A stretch of DNA of 64,000 bases from CAWFKS01 sp963816435 (GTDB lineage: Bacteria; Pseudomonadota; Alphaproteobacteria; Rhizobiales; Rhizobiaceae): assembly GCA_963816435.1 (NCBI GenBank), contig CAWFKS010000009.1, positions 248,001 to 312,000 of the forward strand, read 5' to 3'. Positions 34,657 to 43,355 of the stretch are shown here, piece by piece (the stretch's first letter is position 1; each line of letters opens with the position of its first letter). Below the pieces are notes generated by a model. It made no database searches. It was given only the letters and a program-made list of their open reading frames with translations, and was not told the origin of the DNA. The translations under genes were made by a program, and so were the position numbers.

Positions 34657-35484
34657 CTAATCGTCATAGCTGTGGCCGGCCCGCAGCCCGTCGCGCACGC
34701 GCGCGGCGATCGACAGGAATTCCGGCGTCTCGCGGATGTCGAGCGGGCGCTCGGCCGGAAGCGTGGATTCGATGACGTCGGTGACGCGGCCGGGCCGCGG
34801 CGACATCACCACGATCTTGGTCGAGAGATAGACCGCCTCGGGGATCGAGTGCGTCACGAAGCAGATCGTCTTGTTGGTGCGCGCCCACAATTCCAGGAGC
34901 TGCTCGTTGAGGTGGTCGCGCACGATCTCGTCGAGGGCGCCGAACGGCTCGTCCATCAGCAGCAGATCGGCATCGAAGGCGAGCGCACGGGCGATCGAGG
35001 CGCGCTGCTGCATGCCGCCGGACAATTGCCACGGGTGCTTCTTCTCGAAGCCCGTCAGGTTGACCAGTTCGAGCGTGCGCCGGATACGGTCTGCCTGCTC
35101 GGCCCGCCCATAGCCCATGATCTCGAGCGGCAGGCCGACATTGCGCTCGATGGTGCGCCACGGCAGCAGCCCCGCCGCCTGAAAGACGTAGCCGTAGGCG
35201 CGTTTCTCGCGCGCCTGATGCGGCGTCATGCCGTTGACGCGCACCTCCCCTTGGGTCGGCTGTTCCAGATCGGCGATGACGCGCAGGAACGTCGTCTTGC
35301 CGCAGCCCGACGGACCGATGAAGGAGACGAACTCGCCCTTGCCGATCTGCAGCGACACGTCGGACAGGGCATTGACCGGCCCGTCGGCGGTCTGGAAGGT
35401 GAGGCCGAGCCCGTCGGCCTCCACCACAGGCTGTCCGGCTCCGGCCGCCATCGCGTTCTTCTCGACTATTGCTTCGGCTTCCAC
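34657..35484 (-). CDS. ABC transporter ATPase, SsuB/TauB type
   Basis: 275 aa nucleotide-binding subunit of the same importer. Walker A GPSGCGKTT, Q-loop VFQAAGLLPW, signature LSGGMQQR, Walker B LLLMDEPFGALD, and switch His in VTHSIPEAV are all present. It is the first importer gene after dihydropyrimidinase (gap seven bases), so uptake and breakdown are on one transcript. Confidence 0.93.
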   Translation of the reverse strand: MEAEAIVEKNAMAAGAGQPVVEADGLGLTFQTADGPVNALSDVSLQIGKGEFVSFIGPSGCGKTTFLRVIADLEQPTQGEVRVNGMTPHQAREKRAYGYVFQAAGLLPWRTIERNVGLPLEIMGYGRAEQADRIRRTLELVNLTGFEKKHPWQLSGGMQQRASIARALAFDADLLLMDEPFGALDEIVRDHLNEQLLELWARTNKTICFVTHSIPEAVYLSTKIVVMSPRPGRVTDVIESTLPAERPLDIRETPEFLSIAARVRDGLRAGHSYDD

Positions 35485-35491
35485 GGACGCC

Positions 35492-36946
35492 TCAAACCCC
35501 GCTCGCCGGGATGCCCGTGCGTTGCACGGGACGCGGCGCGACGAGCTCCTTCCACGTCGACAGCGCCTTGTTGACCGCCTGGAACGGCTCGCGCTTGATG
35601 AACTGCCCGTGGCCGGGCTCTGGCTTCAACTGCCCGTCGGCGACCATCACCTTGCCGCGAGACAGCACGAAGCGCGGCAGGCCCTTCACGTGCTTGCCCT
35701 CGAAGACGTTGTAGTCGATCGCCGATTGCTGGCTCTTCGCCGAGATGGTCTTCTCCTTCTCGGGGTCGAGCACCACGATGTCGGCGTCCGAGCCGACCAG
35801 GATCGCTCCCTTGCGCGGATAGATGTTGAGGATCTTGGCGATGTTGGTGGAGGTGACGGCGACGAACTCGTTCGGCGTCAGCCGCCCGGTCGCCACGCCG
35901 TAGGTCCACAGCATGGGGATCCGGTCCTCGAGGCCGCCGGTGCCGTTCGGAATCTTGGTGAAGTCGCCGACGCCGGTGCGCTTCTGCTCGGTGGTGAAGG
36001 CGCAGTGGTCGGTCGCCACCACCTGCAGCGAGCCGGACGCCAGGCCGGCCCACAGCGAATCCTGATGCTGCTTGTTGCGGAAGGGCGGGCTCATCACGCG
36101 CCGCGCCGAATGGTCCCAGTCCTTGTCGAAATACTCGCTCTCGTCGAGCGTCAGGTGCTGGATCAGCGGCTCGCCGTAGACGCGGATGCCGTTCTGGCGG
36201 GCACGGCGGATGGCCTCGTGGCTCTGCTCGCACGACGTGTGGACGACATAGAGCGGCACGCCCGCCATGTCGGCGATCATGATCGCGCGGTTGGTGGCCT
36301 CGCCTTCGACCTCCGGAGGACGGGAATAGGCGTGCCCTTCCGGCCCGTTATTGCCTTCCTCCAGCAGCTTCTGCTGCTTGGAGGCGACGACGTCGCCGTT
36401 CTCGGCGTGCACCAGGGGCAAGGCACCGAGTTCGGCGCAACGCTGGAACGAGGCGTACATCTCGTCGTCGTTCACCATCAGCGCGCCCTTGTAGGCCATG
36501 AAGTGCTTGAAGGTGTTGATGCCCTTTTCGCGAACCACCGTCTCCATCTCGTTGAAGACCTGCTCTCCCCACCAGGTGATGGCCATGTGGAAGGAATAGT
36601 CGCAGTGCGCCCGCTGGGACTTGTTGTCCCACCGCTTCAGCGCGTCGAGCAGCGACTGGCCGGGATCAGGCAGGCAGAAATCGACGACCATCGTCGTCCC
36701 GCCGGCAAGTGCCGCCTTGGTGCCGGTGTCGAAATCGTCGGTCGAATAGGTGCCCATGAACGGCATTTCGAGGTGGACGTGCGGGTCGATACCGCCGGGC
36801 ATCACATAGCAGCCGGTCGCGTCGATCACCTCATCGCCGGAAAGGTCCGGCCCGATCTCGCTGATCGTCTCGCCGTCGATCCGGATATCGGCCTTGTAGG
36901 TCAGGTCGGCGGTGACGATGGTTCCGTTCTTGATAACTTTGGACAT
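35492..36946 (-). CDS. Dihydropyrimidinase (D-hydantoinase)
   Basis: 484-aa binuclear zinc amidohydrolase that opens dihydrouracil/dihydrothymine. Metal ligands: GGIDPHVHLEMP (HxH), INTFKHFMAYKGALM (carboxylated Lys), LPLVHAENGD and YVVHTSCEQS (two His) and VVATDHCAFTTEQK (Asp). GTGGLEDRIPMLW is the substrate loop. The ATG at 36946 follows GGGAGAACAAA. Second step of reductive pyrimidine breakdown; the enzymes for the first, third and fourth steps are also in the window. Confidence 0.95.
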   Translation of the reverse strand: MSKVIKNGTIVTADLTYKADIRIDGETISEIGPDLSGDEVIDATGCYVMPGGIDPHVHLEMPFMGTYSTDDFDTGTKAALAGGTTMVVDFCLPDPGQSLLDALKRWDNKSQRAHCDYSFHMAITWWGEQVFNEMETVVREKGINTFKHFMAYKGALMVNDDEMYASFQRCAELGALPLVHAENGDVVASKQQKLLEEGNNGPEGHAYSRPPEVEGEATNRAIMIADMAGVPLYVVHTSCEQSHEAIRRARQNGIRVYGEPLIQHLTLDESEYFDKDWDHSARRVMSPPFRNKQHQDSLWAGLASGSLQVVATDHCAFTTEQKRTGVGDFTKIPNGTGGLEDRIPMLWTYGVATGRLTPNEFVAVTSTNIAKILNIYPRKGAILVGSDADIVVLDPEKEKTISAKSQQSAIDYNVFEGKHVKGLPRFVLSRGKVMVADGQLKPEPGHGQFIKREPFQAVNKALSTWKELVAPRPVQRTGIPASGV

Positions 36947-36959
36947 TTTGTTCTCCCGA

Positions 36960-37178
36960 CTACTGATCCCGTTCAATGACGATGTCGCGATAGATCAAGG
37001 CGCCACCCGGGTTCATGTAGATTCCCCATTCTGGATTCTCACAGAGGAACGCTGCCGCCCTTTCGATGGATGAAAAACGTACGGCATTGCCCCGGTTGTT
37101 CTCGCTCCTCGGGAAGCACTGATACAGACCGTCTACGGCAGCGGCCTCCTGTCCGGTTCCCCGTTTTACGATCTTCAC
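36960..37178 (-). CDS. Uncharacterised 72-aa protein of the pyrimidine-breakdown operon
   Basis: Starts MKIVKRGTGQEAAAVDGLYQ and ends ALIYRDIVIERDQ. It has no signal peptide or membrane helix and reads as a small folded domain (AVRFSSIERAAAFLCENPEW, GIYMNPGGALIYRD). Its ATG overlaps the ureidopropionase stop (ATGA) and its stop lies 13 bases before the dihydropyrimidinase start, so it is embedded in the operon and almost certainly translated. I recognise no family. Possible roles are an enzyme partner or small regulator of the two hydrolases it separates. Confidence 0.8.
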   Translation of the reverse strand: MKIVKRGTGQEAAAVDGLYQCFPRSENNRGNAVRFSSIERAAAFLCENPEWGIYMNPGGALIYRDIVIERDQ

Positions 37179-38425
37179 TCCACGATCTCCGCCGTCTCGA
37201 CCACGGCGTGGAACAGGACCTCGGCGCCGGCGCGCGCCCAGTCCTTGGAGATTTCCTCCGCCTCGTTGTGCGAGAGCCCGTCAACGCAGGGGCACATCAC
37301 CATGGCGGTCGGCGCGACGCGGTTGATCCAGCAGGCGTCGTGGCCGGCGCCGGAGATGATGTTGCGATGCGAGTAGCCGAGCCGCTCGGCGGCGTCGCGC
37401 ACCGCCTTGACGCAGTCGTGGTCGAACTCGACCGGATCGAAGCCGCCGACCTTCTCGAGCTCGAGGCCGAGCCCCATCTCGTCGCAGATCTCCTTCGCGC
37501 CCTTGGCCAGCCGCTGCTCCATGTCCTTGATGACGGCGAGGTCGGGCGAACGGAAATCGACGGTGAACACGGCCTTGCCGGGAATGACGTTGCGCGAGTT
37601 CGGGTAGACGTCGATGTGGCCGGCCGCACCGACCGCGTGCGGCTTGTGCGACCAGGCGATCTCGTCGACGAGCTGCAGGATCTTCGCCATGCCGAGCCCG
37701 GCGTTCTTGCGCATCGGCATTGGCGTCGAGCCGGTATGCGCCTCCTTGCCGGTCACCGTCACCTGCGTCCAGGAAAGCCCCTGCCCGTGAGTGACGACGC
37801 CGATATCCTTGCCTTCGGCCTCGAGAATCGGCCCCTGCTCGATGTGGAGTTCGAAGAACGCCTTCATCTTGCGATCGCCGACCTTCTCCTCGCCCTTCCA
37901 GCCGATGCGCTGAAGCTCGTCGCCGAAGGTCTTGCCCTTGGCGTCGGTGCGGCCGTAGGCCCAGTCGAGCTCGTGGACGCCGGCGAAGACGCCGGACGCC
38001 AGCATGGCGGGCGCGAAACGCGTGCCTTCCTCGTTGGTCCAGTTGGTGACGACGATCGGATGCTTCGTCTTGATGCCGAGATCGTTGAGCGTGCGAACGA
38101 TTTCCAGCGCGCCGAGCACGCCAAGCACGCCGTCATACTTGCCGCCGGTCGGCTGGGTGTCGAGATGCGAGCCGACATAGACCGGCAGGGCCTGCGGATC
38201 GGTGCCCTCGCGGCGGGCGAACATCGTGCCCATCTCGTCGACGCCGAGGCTCATGCCGGCGTCCTCGCACCATTTCTTGAAGAGGTTGCGCCCCTCGCCG
38301 TCCTCGTCGGTCAGGGTCTGGCGGTTGTTGCCGCCGGCGACGCCGGGGCCGATCTTCGCCATCTCCATCAGCGAATCCCACAAACGGTCGGAATTGATTC
38401 GGAGATTCTCGCCGGGGGCTGCCAT
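37175..38425 (-). CDS. Beta-ureidopropionase / N-carbamoyl-amino-acid hydrolase (M20 family)
   Basis: 416-aa zinc hydrolase releasing beta-alanine, CO2 and ammonia from N-carbamoyl-beta-alanine. M20 motifs: VYVGSHLDTQPTGGKYDGVL (metal His and bridging Asp), VTNWTNEEGTRFAPAMLASG (Glu-Glu), ELHIEQGPILEAEG, HIDVYPNSRNVIPGKAVFTV and GAGHDACWINRVAPTAMVMC. This is the allantoate-amidohydrolase/hydantoin-utilisation type common in rhizobia rather than the nitrilase-like type. AGAGGC precedes the ATG at 38425. Third step of the pathway. Confidence 0.92.
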   Translation of the reverse strand: MAAPGENLRINSDRLWDSLMEMAKIGPGVAGGNNRQTLTDEDGEGRNLFKKWCEDAGMSLGVDEMGTMFARREGTDPQALPVYVGSHLDTQPTGGKYDGVLGVLGALEIVRTLNDLGIKTKHPIVVTNWTNEEGTRFAPAMLASGVFAGVHELDWAYGRTDAKGKTFGDELQRIGWKGEEKVGDRKMKAFFELHIEQGPILEAEGKDIGVVTHGQGLSWTQVTVTGKEAHTGSTPMPMRKNAGLGMAKILQLVDEIAWSHKPHAVGAAGHIDVYPNSRNVIPGKAVFTVDFRSPDLAVIKDMEQRLAKGAKEICDEMGLGLELEKVGGFDPVEFDHDCVKAVRDAAERLGYSHRNIISGAGHDACWINRVAPTAMVMCPCVDGLSHNEAEEISKDWARAGAEVLFHAVVETAEIVE

Positions 38426-38436
38426 GGGTTTGCCTC

Positions 38437-38727
38437 TTATGCCTTCAGTTCCACTTCGACGAACGACATCGCCGCATCGCCGGCATTGACGACGTTGTGC
38501 TCGACGCCCGCCTCGCGACGGTAGGCCAGGCCCGCCTCCATGTCGACGCGCCTCGTGCCTCCACCCGGCTCTTCCAGCAGGAAGGCGCAGGGCGTCAGCG
38601 TCGTCACGACATAGTTCATGCCGTGACGATGCCAGCCGGTCTCGGCACCCGGCGCGAAGTCCCACCGCGTCACGCGGACCTGCTCGTCGTCGACGAGAAG
38701 CTCGTGCGTCGCCTGGGCACGCGCCAT
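38437..38727 (-). CDS. Small cupin-domain protein
   Basis: 96-aa single cupin barrel. Cupin motif 1 reads PGAETGWHRHGMNYVVTTLT (GxxxxxHxH) and motif 2 includes EAGVEHNVVNAGD. The His residues suggest a bound metal. It lies 11 bases upstream of the ureidopropionase and three bases downstream of the aminotransferase, so it belongs to the operon. Role unknown; such proteins can sense or clear pathway intermediates. Confidence 0.85.
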   Translation of the reverse strand: MARAQATHELLVDDEQVRVTRWDFAPGAETGWHRHGMNYVVTTLTPCAFLLEEPGGGTRRVDMEAGLAYRREAGVEHNVVNAGDAAMSFVEVELKA

Positions 38728-38729
38728 CC

Positions 38730-40059
38730 CTACGCCACCATGCGGATCACCTCGCGGACGTGATCGATCAACTCGTCGATCTGGCCCTTGGTGATGATGA
38801 GTGGCGGCGACAGCGCGATGATGTCGCCGGTGGTGCGGATCAGGCAGCCGCGTTCGAAAGCCTTGACGAAGGCGGAGAAGGCCCGCTTCGTCGGCTGGCC
38901 CGGCGATCGGCTCCAGTTCGATGGCGCCGACCAGCCCGATATTGCGGATGTCGACGACGTGCGGCTCGTCCTTCAGCGAATGCAGCGCGTCCTCCCAATA
39001 CGGGCCGAGTTCCTCGCCGCGCGTCAGCAGGCCCTCTTCCTTGTAGGTGTCGAGGGTGGCCAGACCGGCGGCAGACGCGATCGGATTGCCCGAATAGGTG
39101 TAGCCGTGGAAGAACTCGATCAGGTGTTCCGGCCCGTTCATGAAGGCGTCGTGGATTTCCTTCTTCACGAACACCGCGCCCATCGGGATGACGCCGTTCG
39201 TGACGCCCTTGGCGGTCGTCATGATGTCGGGGACGACGCCAAAATAATCGGCCGCGAACGGTGCGCCGAGGCGACCGAACCCGGTGATCACCTCGTCGAA
39301 GATCAGCAGGATGCCGTGCTTGTCGCAGATCTCGCGCAGACGCTTGAGATAGCCCTTCGGCGGGATCAGCACGCCGGTCGAGCCGGCCACCGGCTCCACG
39401 ATAACGGCGGCGACGGTGGAGGCGTCGTGCAGCGCCACGATGCGCTCCAGCTCGTCGGCAAGGTCGCCGCCGTGCTCGGGCACGCCGCGGGTGAAGGCGT
39501 TCTGGTCCGGCAGGTGCGTGTGGCGCATATGGTCGACGCCTGTGAGCAGCGTGCCGAACATCTTGCGGTTGGCGACGATGCCGCCGACCGAGATGCCGCC
39601 GAAATTGACGCCGTGATAGCCGCGCTCGCGGCCGATCAGACGGAAGCGCGATCCCTCGCCTCTGGCGCGGTGATAGGCGAGCGCGATCTTCAGCGCCGTC
39701 TCGACGGATTCGGACCCGGAATTGGTGAAGAACACGTGGTCCATGCCGGCCGGCGCGATGTCGACCAGCCGGTTGGCGAGTTCGAAGACGATCGGGTGGC
39801 CCATCTGGAAGGCGGGAGCGTAGTCGAGCTCGGCCGCCTGCTTCTGGATCGCCTCGGTGATCTTGGGCCGGCAATGGCCGGCGTTGCAGCACCACAGACC
39901 CGCCGTGCCGTCGAGGATCTTGCGTCCGTCGGACGCCGTGTAGTGCATGTCCTTCGCAGAAACCAGCATGCGCGGCGTCTGCTTGAACTGGCGGTTCGCC
40001 GTGAACGGCATCCAGAATGCGGACAGATCGTTCGGCGCGACGGTGGTACGATTCGACAT
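38730..40059 (-). CDS. Class III omega-amino acid:pyruvate aminotransferase, frameshifted
   Basis: About 442 aa after repair; PLP enzyme expected to convert beta-alanine to malonate semialdehyde. FWMPFTANRQFKQTPRMLVS and GTAGLWCCNAGHCRPKI at the start, TNSGSESVETALKIALAYHR for PLP binding, LLIFDEVITGFGRLGAPFAA with the Asp, and TTAKGVTNGVIPMGAVFV with the Schiff-base Lys. Near 38905 deleting one G from GGG joins IELEPIAG to QPTKRAFSAFVKAFERGCLI and ends at TAG 38730-38732. First gene of the long operon, fourth step of the pathway. Divergent from the RutR-like gene. Confidence 0.9.
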
Positions 40060-40138
40060 CAAACCAAGCCTTTCTCTTGTTGTCCCCTCGGTATCCGGCC
40101 AACGCTTGGTTTCTTCGGCGCAACTGTGCTACGCATTT

Positions 40139-40154
40139 TTGACCGAATGGACAA
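40139..40154. promoter_or_regulatory. RutR-like operator upstream of the pyrimidine operon
   Basis: TTGACCGAATGGACAA matches the RutR consensus TTGACCAnnTGGTCAA at 12 of 14 defined positions. It is 80 bases upstream of the aminotransferase start and 145 bases upstream of the divergent RutR-like gene. The only full-length match seen in this gap. Confidence 0.7.
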
Positions 40155-40298
40155 ACGTTAGCACCGCCATGGGAGCGGTCAAGGGATTCCTAGCGCAGAT
40201 GCGGTGCCGAGTGCGCGTTCCACGATCCTGCGGAAACTGGTCCAGCCGAATGGGCCAGCCGAGCGCCCGGGTACGACCTCGAATGGGGAAACTCTGAC

Positions 40299-40937
40299 GT
40301 GGAAGCGCCTGCGAAGCCGCGCCGCACGCGCATCCAGACGCAGAAGCGCGACCGCATCCTGGAAGCGGCGCTGGAGGTCTTTTCGGCACACGGCTTTCGC
40401 GGCGCCACGATCGACCAGATCGCGGAAGCCGCCGAGATGTCGAAACCCAACCTGCTCTATTATTTCCGCAGCAAGGAAGACATCTACGAGACGCTGATCC
40501 ACCGGCTGCTCGAAACATGGCTCGCACCGCTGCGCGAAATGGACGCGGGCGGGGATCCGGTCACCGAAATCCGCTCCTATATCCGTCGCAAGCTGGAGAT
40601 GGCGCGTGATTTTCCGCGCGAGAGCCGGCTGTTCGCCAACGAGATATTGCAGGGCGCGCCGCGCATCATGCCGATGCTGGAAGGCGAGCTGAAGCCTCTG
40701 GTGGACGAGAAGGCGGAAATCCTGCGCGGCTGGATGCGGCAGGGCCGCATCGCCCGCGCCGATCCCTGGCACCTGATCTTTTCGATCTGGGCGACCACGC
40801 AACACTACGCCGATTTCGACGTGCAGGTGCGCGCGGTGCTCGGCCCGAACCGTTACGGCGAAGGCCGGTTCGAGGATGCCGCGCGTTTTCTGGAGCAGTT
40901 GTTTTTGGAAGGGCTGAAGCCCAAAGAGCTGAAATAG
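40299..40937 (+). CDS. rutR: RutR-like TetR-family regulator of pyrimidine catabolism
   Basis: 212 aa. HTH: KRDRILEAALEVFSAHGFRG then IAEAAEMSKPNLLYYFRSKE. The C-terminal domain (LETWLAPLREMDAGGDPVTE, IRSYIRRKLEMARDFPRESR, LFANEILQGAPRIMPMLEGE) matches the YcdC/RutR effector domain that binds uracil or thymine. GTG at 40299 is the start used; the ribosome site is weak. Divergent from the aminotransferase with a RutR-type site between them. Confidence 0.85.
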   Translation: MEAPAKPRRTRIQTQKRDRILEAALEVFSAHGFRGATIDQIAEAAEMSKPNLLYYFRSKEDIYETLIHRLLETWLAPLREMDAGGDPVTEIRSYIRRKLEMARDFPRESRLFANEILQGAPRIMPMLEGELKPLVDEKAEILRGWMRQGRIARADPWHLIFSIWATTQHYADFDVQVRAVLGPNRYGEGRFEDAARFLEQLFLEGLKPKELK

Positions 40938-40991
40938 AACGGCCGCGGCGTCCAGACCACGGCCGACCTGCCGTGAGATACGGCTGAGCAG

Positions 40992-41553
40992 CTACTGCAT
41001 AGTCGCGACGACGAACATTTCGTTCGTGTCCCACTCGCTGTCTGCCGCGTGATTTGCCTGATCGCGGTTCTCGAAATCCGCTCTGGCAACCAGGGCAGAA
41101 GCCTGATCGTCCTTGGGGCTGCCGGCGTCGGCAACCTGGGTGTCGGCCTTGTTGTCGAACAGGCCCGGCACCCCCAGATAGGCGATCGCCCCGTTGACGA
41201 ATGCGTTGAACGGATTTTCGTGTTCGCGGCCCAGTTTCTGGAAATCGATCCGCGATTTCGGGTCCTGCAGGAACCGGCTCCCGACCAGCCTCACCTCGCG
41301 CACGCCACCCTCCGGCGTCTCGGGAACGGATATAGGTGAAATCGGAGCGGTCGACATGATGGTCGGACACCGCGCTGGTCACGAGTTGCAGGTCCGGACG
41401 CGGGGTCGGAACCGGCACCGAGGCTATGCACGGAATGCTGGCTGCGCTGCCGAAAGCGCCGCACCGCGGAAGTTCCGACTGGGCGGACGCCTGGAAGCTG
41501 GTGGCCAGACCGAGCGCCGCAATGCCGAACAGGATCGTTCCGGTTTTTGGCAT
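40992..41553 (-). CDS. Secreted protein of unknown function, frameshifted
   Basis: About 187 aa after repair. Signal peptide MPKTGTILFGIAALGLATSF ending at ASAQ, then a Cys-containing segment LPRCGAFGSAASIPCIASVP. Near 41330 deleting one C from CCC joins SDFTYIRS to ETPEGGVREVRLVGSRFLQD; the rest has LGREHENPFNAFVNGAIAYL and ADFENRDQANHAADSEWDTN. No family is recognised. A predicted periplasmic or secreted protein; stop converges with rutR at 55 bases. Confidence 0.6.
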
Positions 41554-41672
41554 GAGTGAACTCCTTCCGCGAGCCGTATCGGCTCGGGATTATTGGTTTT
41601 TTCCGTTTCGCTTGCTTGCCGGGTAAATGCCGCAGCCGGATCCGCAGGTTCCCGACGAATTCGAGTTTCGCT

Positions 41673-42566
41673 TCAGTCGCGGGAAATTGCCATCAGCACG
41701 AGGCCCAGCATGATGACGAGCGCACCGGCGAGGACGGACATGCCCGGCCAGCCATGGCCGAGCAGTCCCTCGTAGAGAATGATCACCGCCGGCGTGAGAT
41801 AGGTGTAGGAGAGGACCTTCGATGCCGGCAGACGCAGCGTCGCGTATTGCAGCAGGAAGAACGTGCCGGCGGTGGTGAAGACGGAAAGATAGGCGATCGC
41901 CGCCCAGACCACGACCGGCAGGGCGGTCCAGTCCGTCCCGGCGATCTCGCGAAATCCGTAGGCGACGATGCACAGCCCGGTCGCGGCCAGCGTCCAGAAG
42001 GTGAAGGCGATGACCGGCTCGCCGCGGTTGAAGCGCCTCACAAGCGGTGCGTAGGCGGCATGGCACGCGCATCCGGCAAAGAAGATCAGTTCGCCGCGGC
42101 CGACATCGAAGGCGCGCAGCGCCGCCAGATCGCCGTCGAAGATCACCCAGATCGCGCCGGCCGCCGCAACAAGCAGGCTGGCGAGCGTAGTCGCCCGCGG
42201 CACCTGGCGCAGGAACAGCCAGCCGAAACCGGCGCTCATCAGCGGCATCAGCGTGAACACCGCGCCCGTCGAAACGGGATCGGTGTAGTGCAGCGCCACG
42301 AACATGGTGAGGAAGAACACCGCCATCAGTGCGCCGAGCACGAGAAAGCGCCAGGGCGCGCGCGGCGCCGTCATGCGACCCTTCAGCGTCACGGCCGCGA
42401 CGCTGCCCATGATCGATACGCCGATCAGGAATCGCGCCGCGTTGATGGCTGCCGGTCCAACATAGGGCGTAGCCAGCGCGCCGATCGAATAGGAGCCGGC
42501 GACGAGGCCGGAAAACAGCAGCATCGCGAGGTGGCCGCGCAGCTTTTCCGCGCCCGCGGCATGCAC
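41673..42566 (-). CDS. EamA-family (DMT) transporter
   Basis: 297 aa with ten predicted helices in two EamA repeats: LAMLLFSGLVAGSYSIGALA begins the first and LIFFAGCACHAAYAPLVRRF the second. PASKVLSYTYLTPAVIILYE is the typical second-repeat end. Likely metabolite exporter or permease; substrate unknown. GTG at 42566 is the start by reading frame; an internal ATG before LLFSGLVAG is an alternative. Confidence 0.85.
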   Translation of the reverse strand: MHAAGAEKLRGHLAMLLFSGLVAGSYSIGALATPYVGPAAINAARFLIGVSIMGSVAAVTLKGRMTAPRAPWRFLVLGALMAVFFLTMFVALHYTDPVSTGAVFTLMPLMSAGFGWLFLRQVPRATTLASLLVAAAGAIWVIFDGDLAALRAFDVGRGELIFFAGCACHAAYAPLVRRFNRGEPVIAFTFWTLAATGLCIVAYGFREIAGTDWTALPVVVWAAIAYLSVFTTAGTFFLLQYATLRLPASKVLSYTYLTPAVIILYEGLLGHGWPGMSVLAGALVIMLGLVLMAISRD

Positions 42567-42610
42567 GCTCAGCGGATGCCGCGGTGCTCATGCGCCGCCT
42601 GTCCCGGCTG

Positions 42611-43306
42611 TCACGCGTCGAGCTCCGGATAGTGGCGGAAAATGCCGCTTTCGTTGAACTTCTGGCGGCGGTCGCTTTCCAGGTAGGCCTTCAGGCGCGG
42701 CCGTTCGCCGATGGCCCGATGCAGCGCCGCGACTTTCGGATAGTCCGGCAGCGTCCGCTTCATCAGCTTCGGGAAGGCGTAGGACAGACCGTCGATCATG
42801 TGGAAGAGCGACAGGTCGGCATAAGTAACGTCGCCGCCGACCAGATGATCGCTGCCGGCCGGGTTGTCGCCAAGGATACGCTCGAACCAGTCGAGGAACT
42901 TCGGAACGCGTCCGTCGCGAAATTCCTCCGCGCGGCGCAGCGATTCTTCCTTCTGGTCCTCGTAGTAGCGGCCGACGCCGACGGGGTGATGCACGTCGTG
43001 CGCCTCGGCCACGAAATCGGCGATGGTCAGCTGGATCTGGTGCGTCCACAGCCTGCCCTTCTCGTCCTGCGGGGCGAGGCCGAGCTTCGGCCCGAGATGG
43101 AGAAGGATCGCCGCCGTCTGCCCGACGACGATGTCGCCGTCGCGCAGATAGGGCGGTGCGAAGGAGGGCGTATCCGTCGCAATGTCGCTCATGCCCTCGC
43201 CTTCGCGCCAGACATCGACATAGTCGGCGCCCGCATCCTCGAGCGCCACGCGCACGAACTCGCCGCGGCCGGGGATGCCTGGCCAGTAATAGAGCTCATA
43301 GGTCAT
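42611..43306 (-). CDS. Glutathione S-transferase
   Basis: 231 aa. N-terminal thioredoxin-like domain MTYELYYWPGIPGRGEFVRV with the pi/sigma-like Tyr-Trp-Pro-Gly-Ile-Pro-Gly-Arg-Gly start, GQTAAILLHLGPKLGLAP completing the GSH site, and a helical C-terminal domain with VGGDVTYADLSLFHMIDGLS (N-capping box). Conjugation or reduction of an electrophile; substrate unknown. Separated by 44 bases from the EamA gene downstream. Confidence 0.87.
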   Translation of the reverse strand: MTYELYYWPGIPGRGEFVRVALEDAGADYVDVWREGEGMSDIATDTPSFAPPYLRDGDIVVGQTAAILLHLGPKLGLAPQDEKGRLWTHQIQLTIADFVAEAHDVHHPVGVGRYYEDQKEESLRRAEEFRDGRVPKFLDWFERILGDNPAGSDHLVGGDVTYADLSLFHMIDGLSYAFPKLMKRTLPDYPKVAALHRAIGERPRLKAYLESDRRQKFNESGIFRHYPELDA

Positions 43307-43355
43307 CGCGATCGTCGCCTTTGCTGATGAAGTTTCGGCTCAAGATGGCGCCGCC

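Noticed and set aside
40938..40991. GGCCGCGG/CCACGGCC hairpin as a terminator for rutR
   Set aside because: It has a mismatch and no T run, so support is too weak to list.
41570..41602. Hairpin CGAGCCG-TAT-CGGCTCG followed by TTTTTT as a terminator
   Set aside because: The T run would only suit + strand transcription, but both neighbouring genes are on the minus strand and no + gene ends there.
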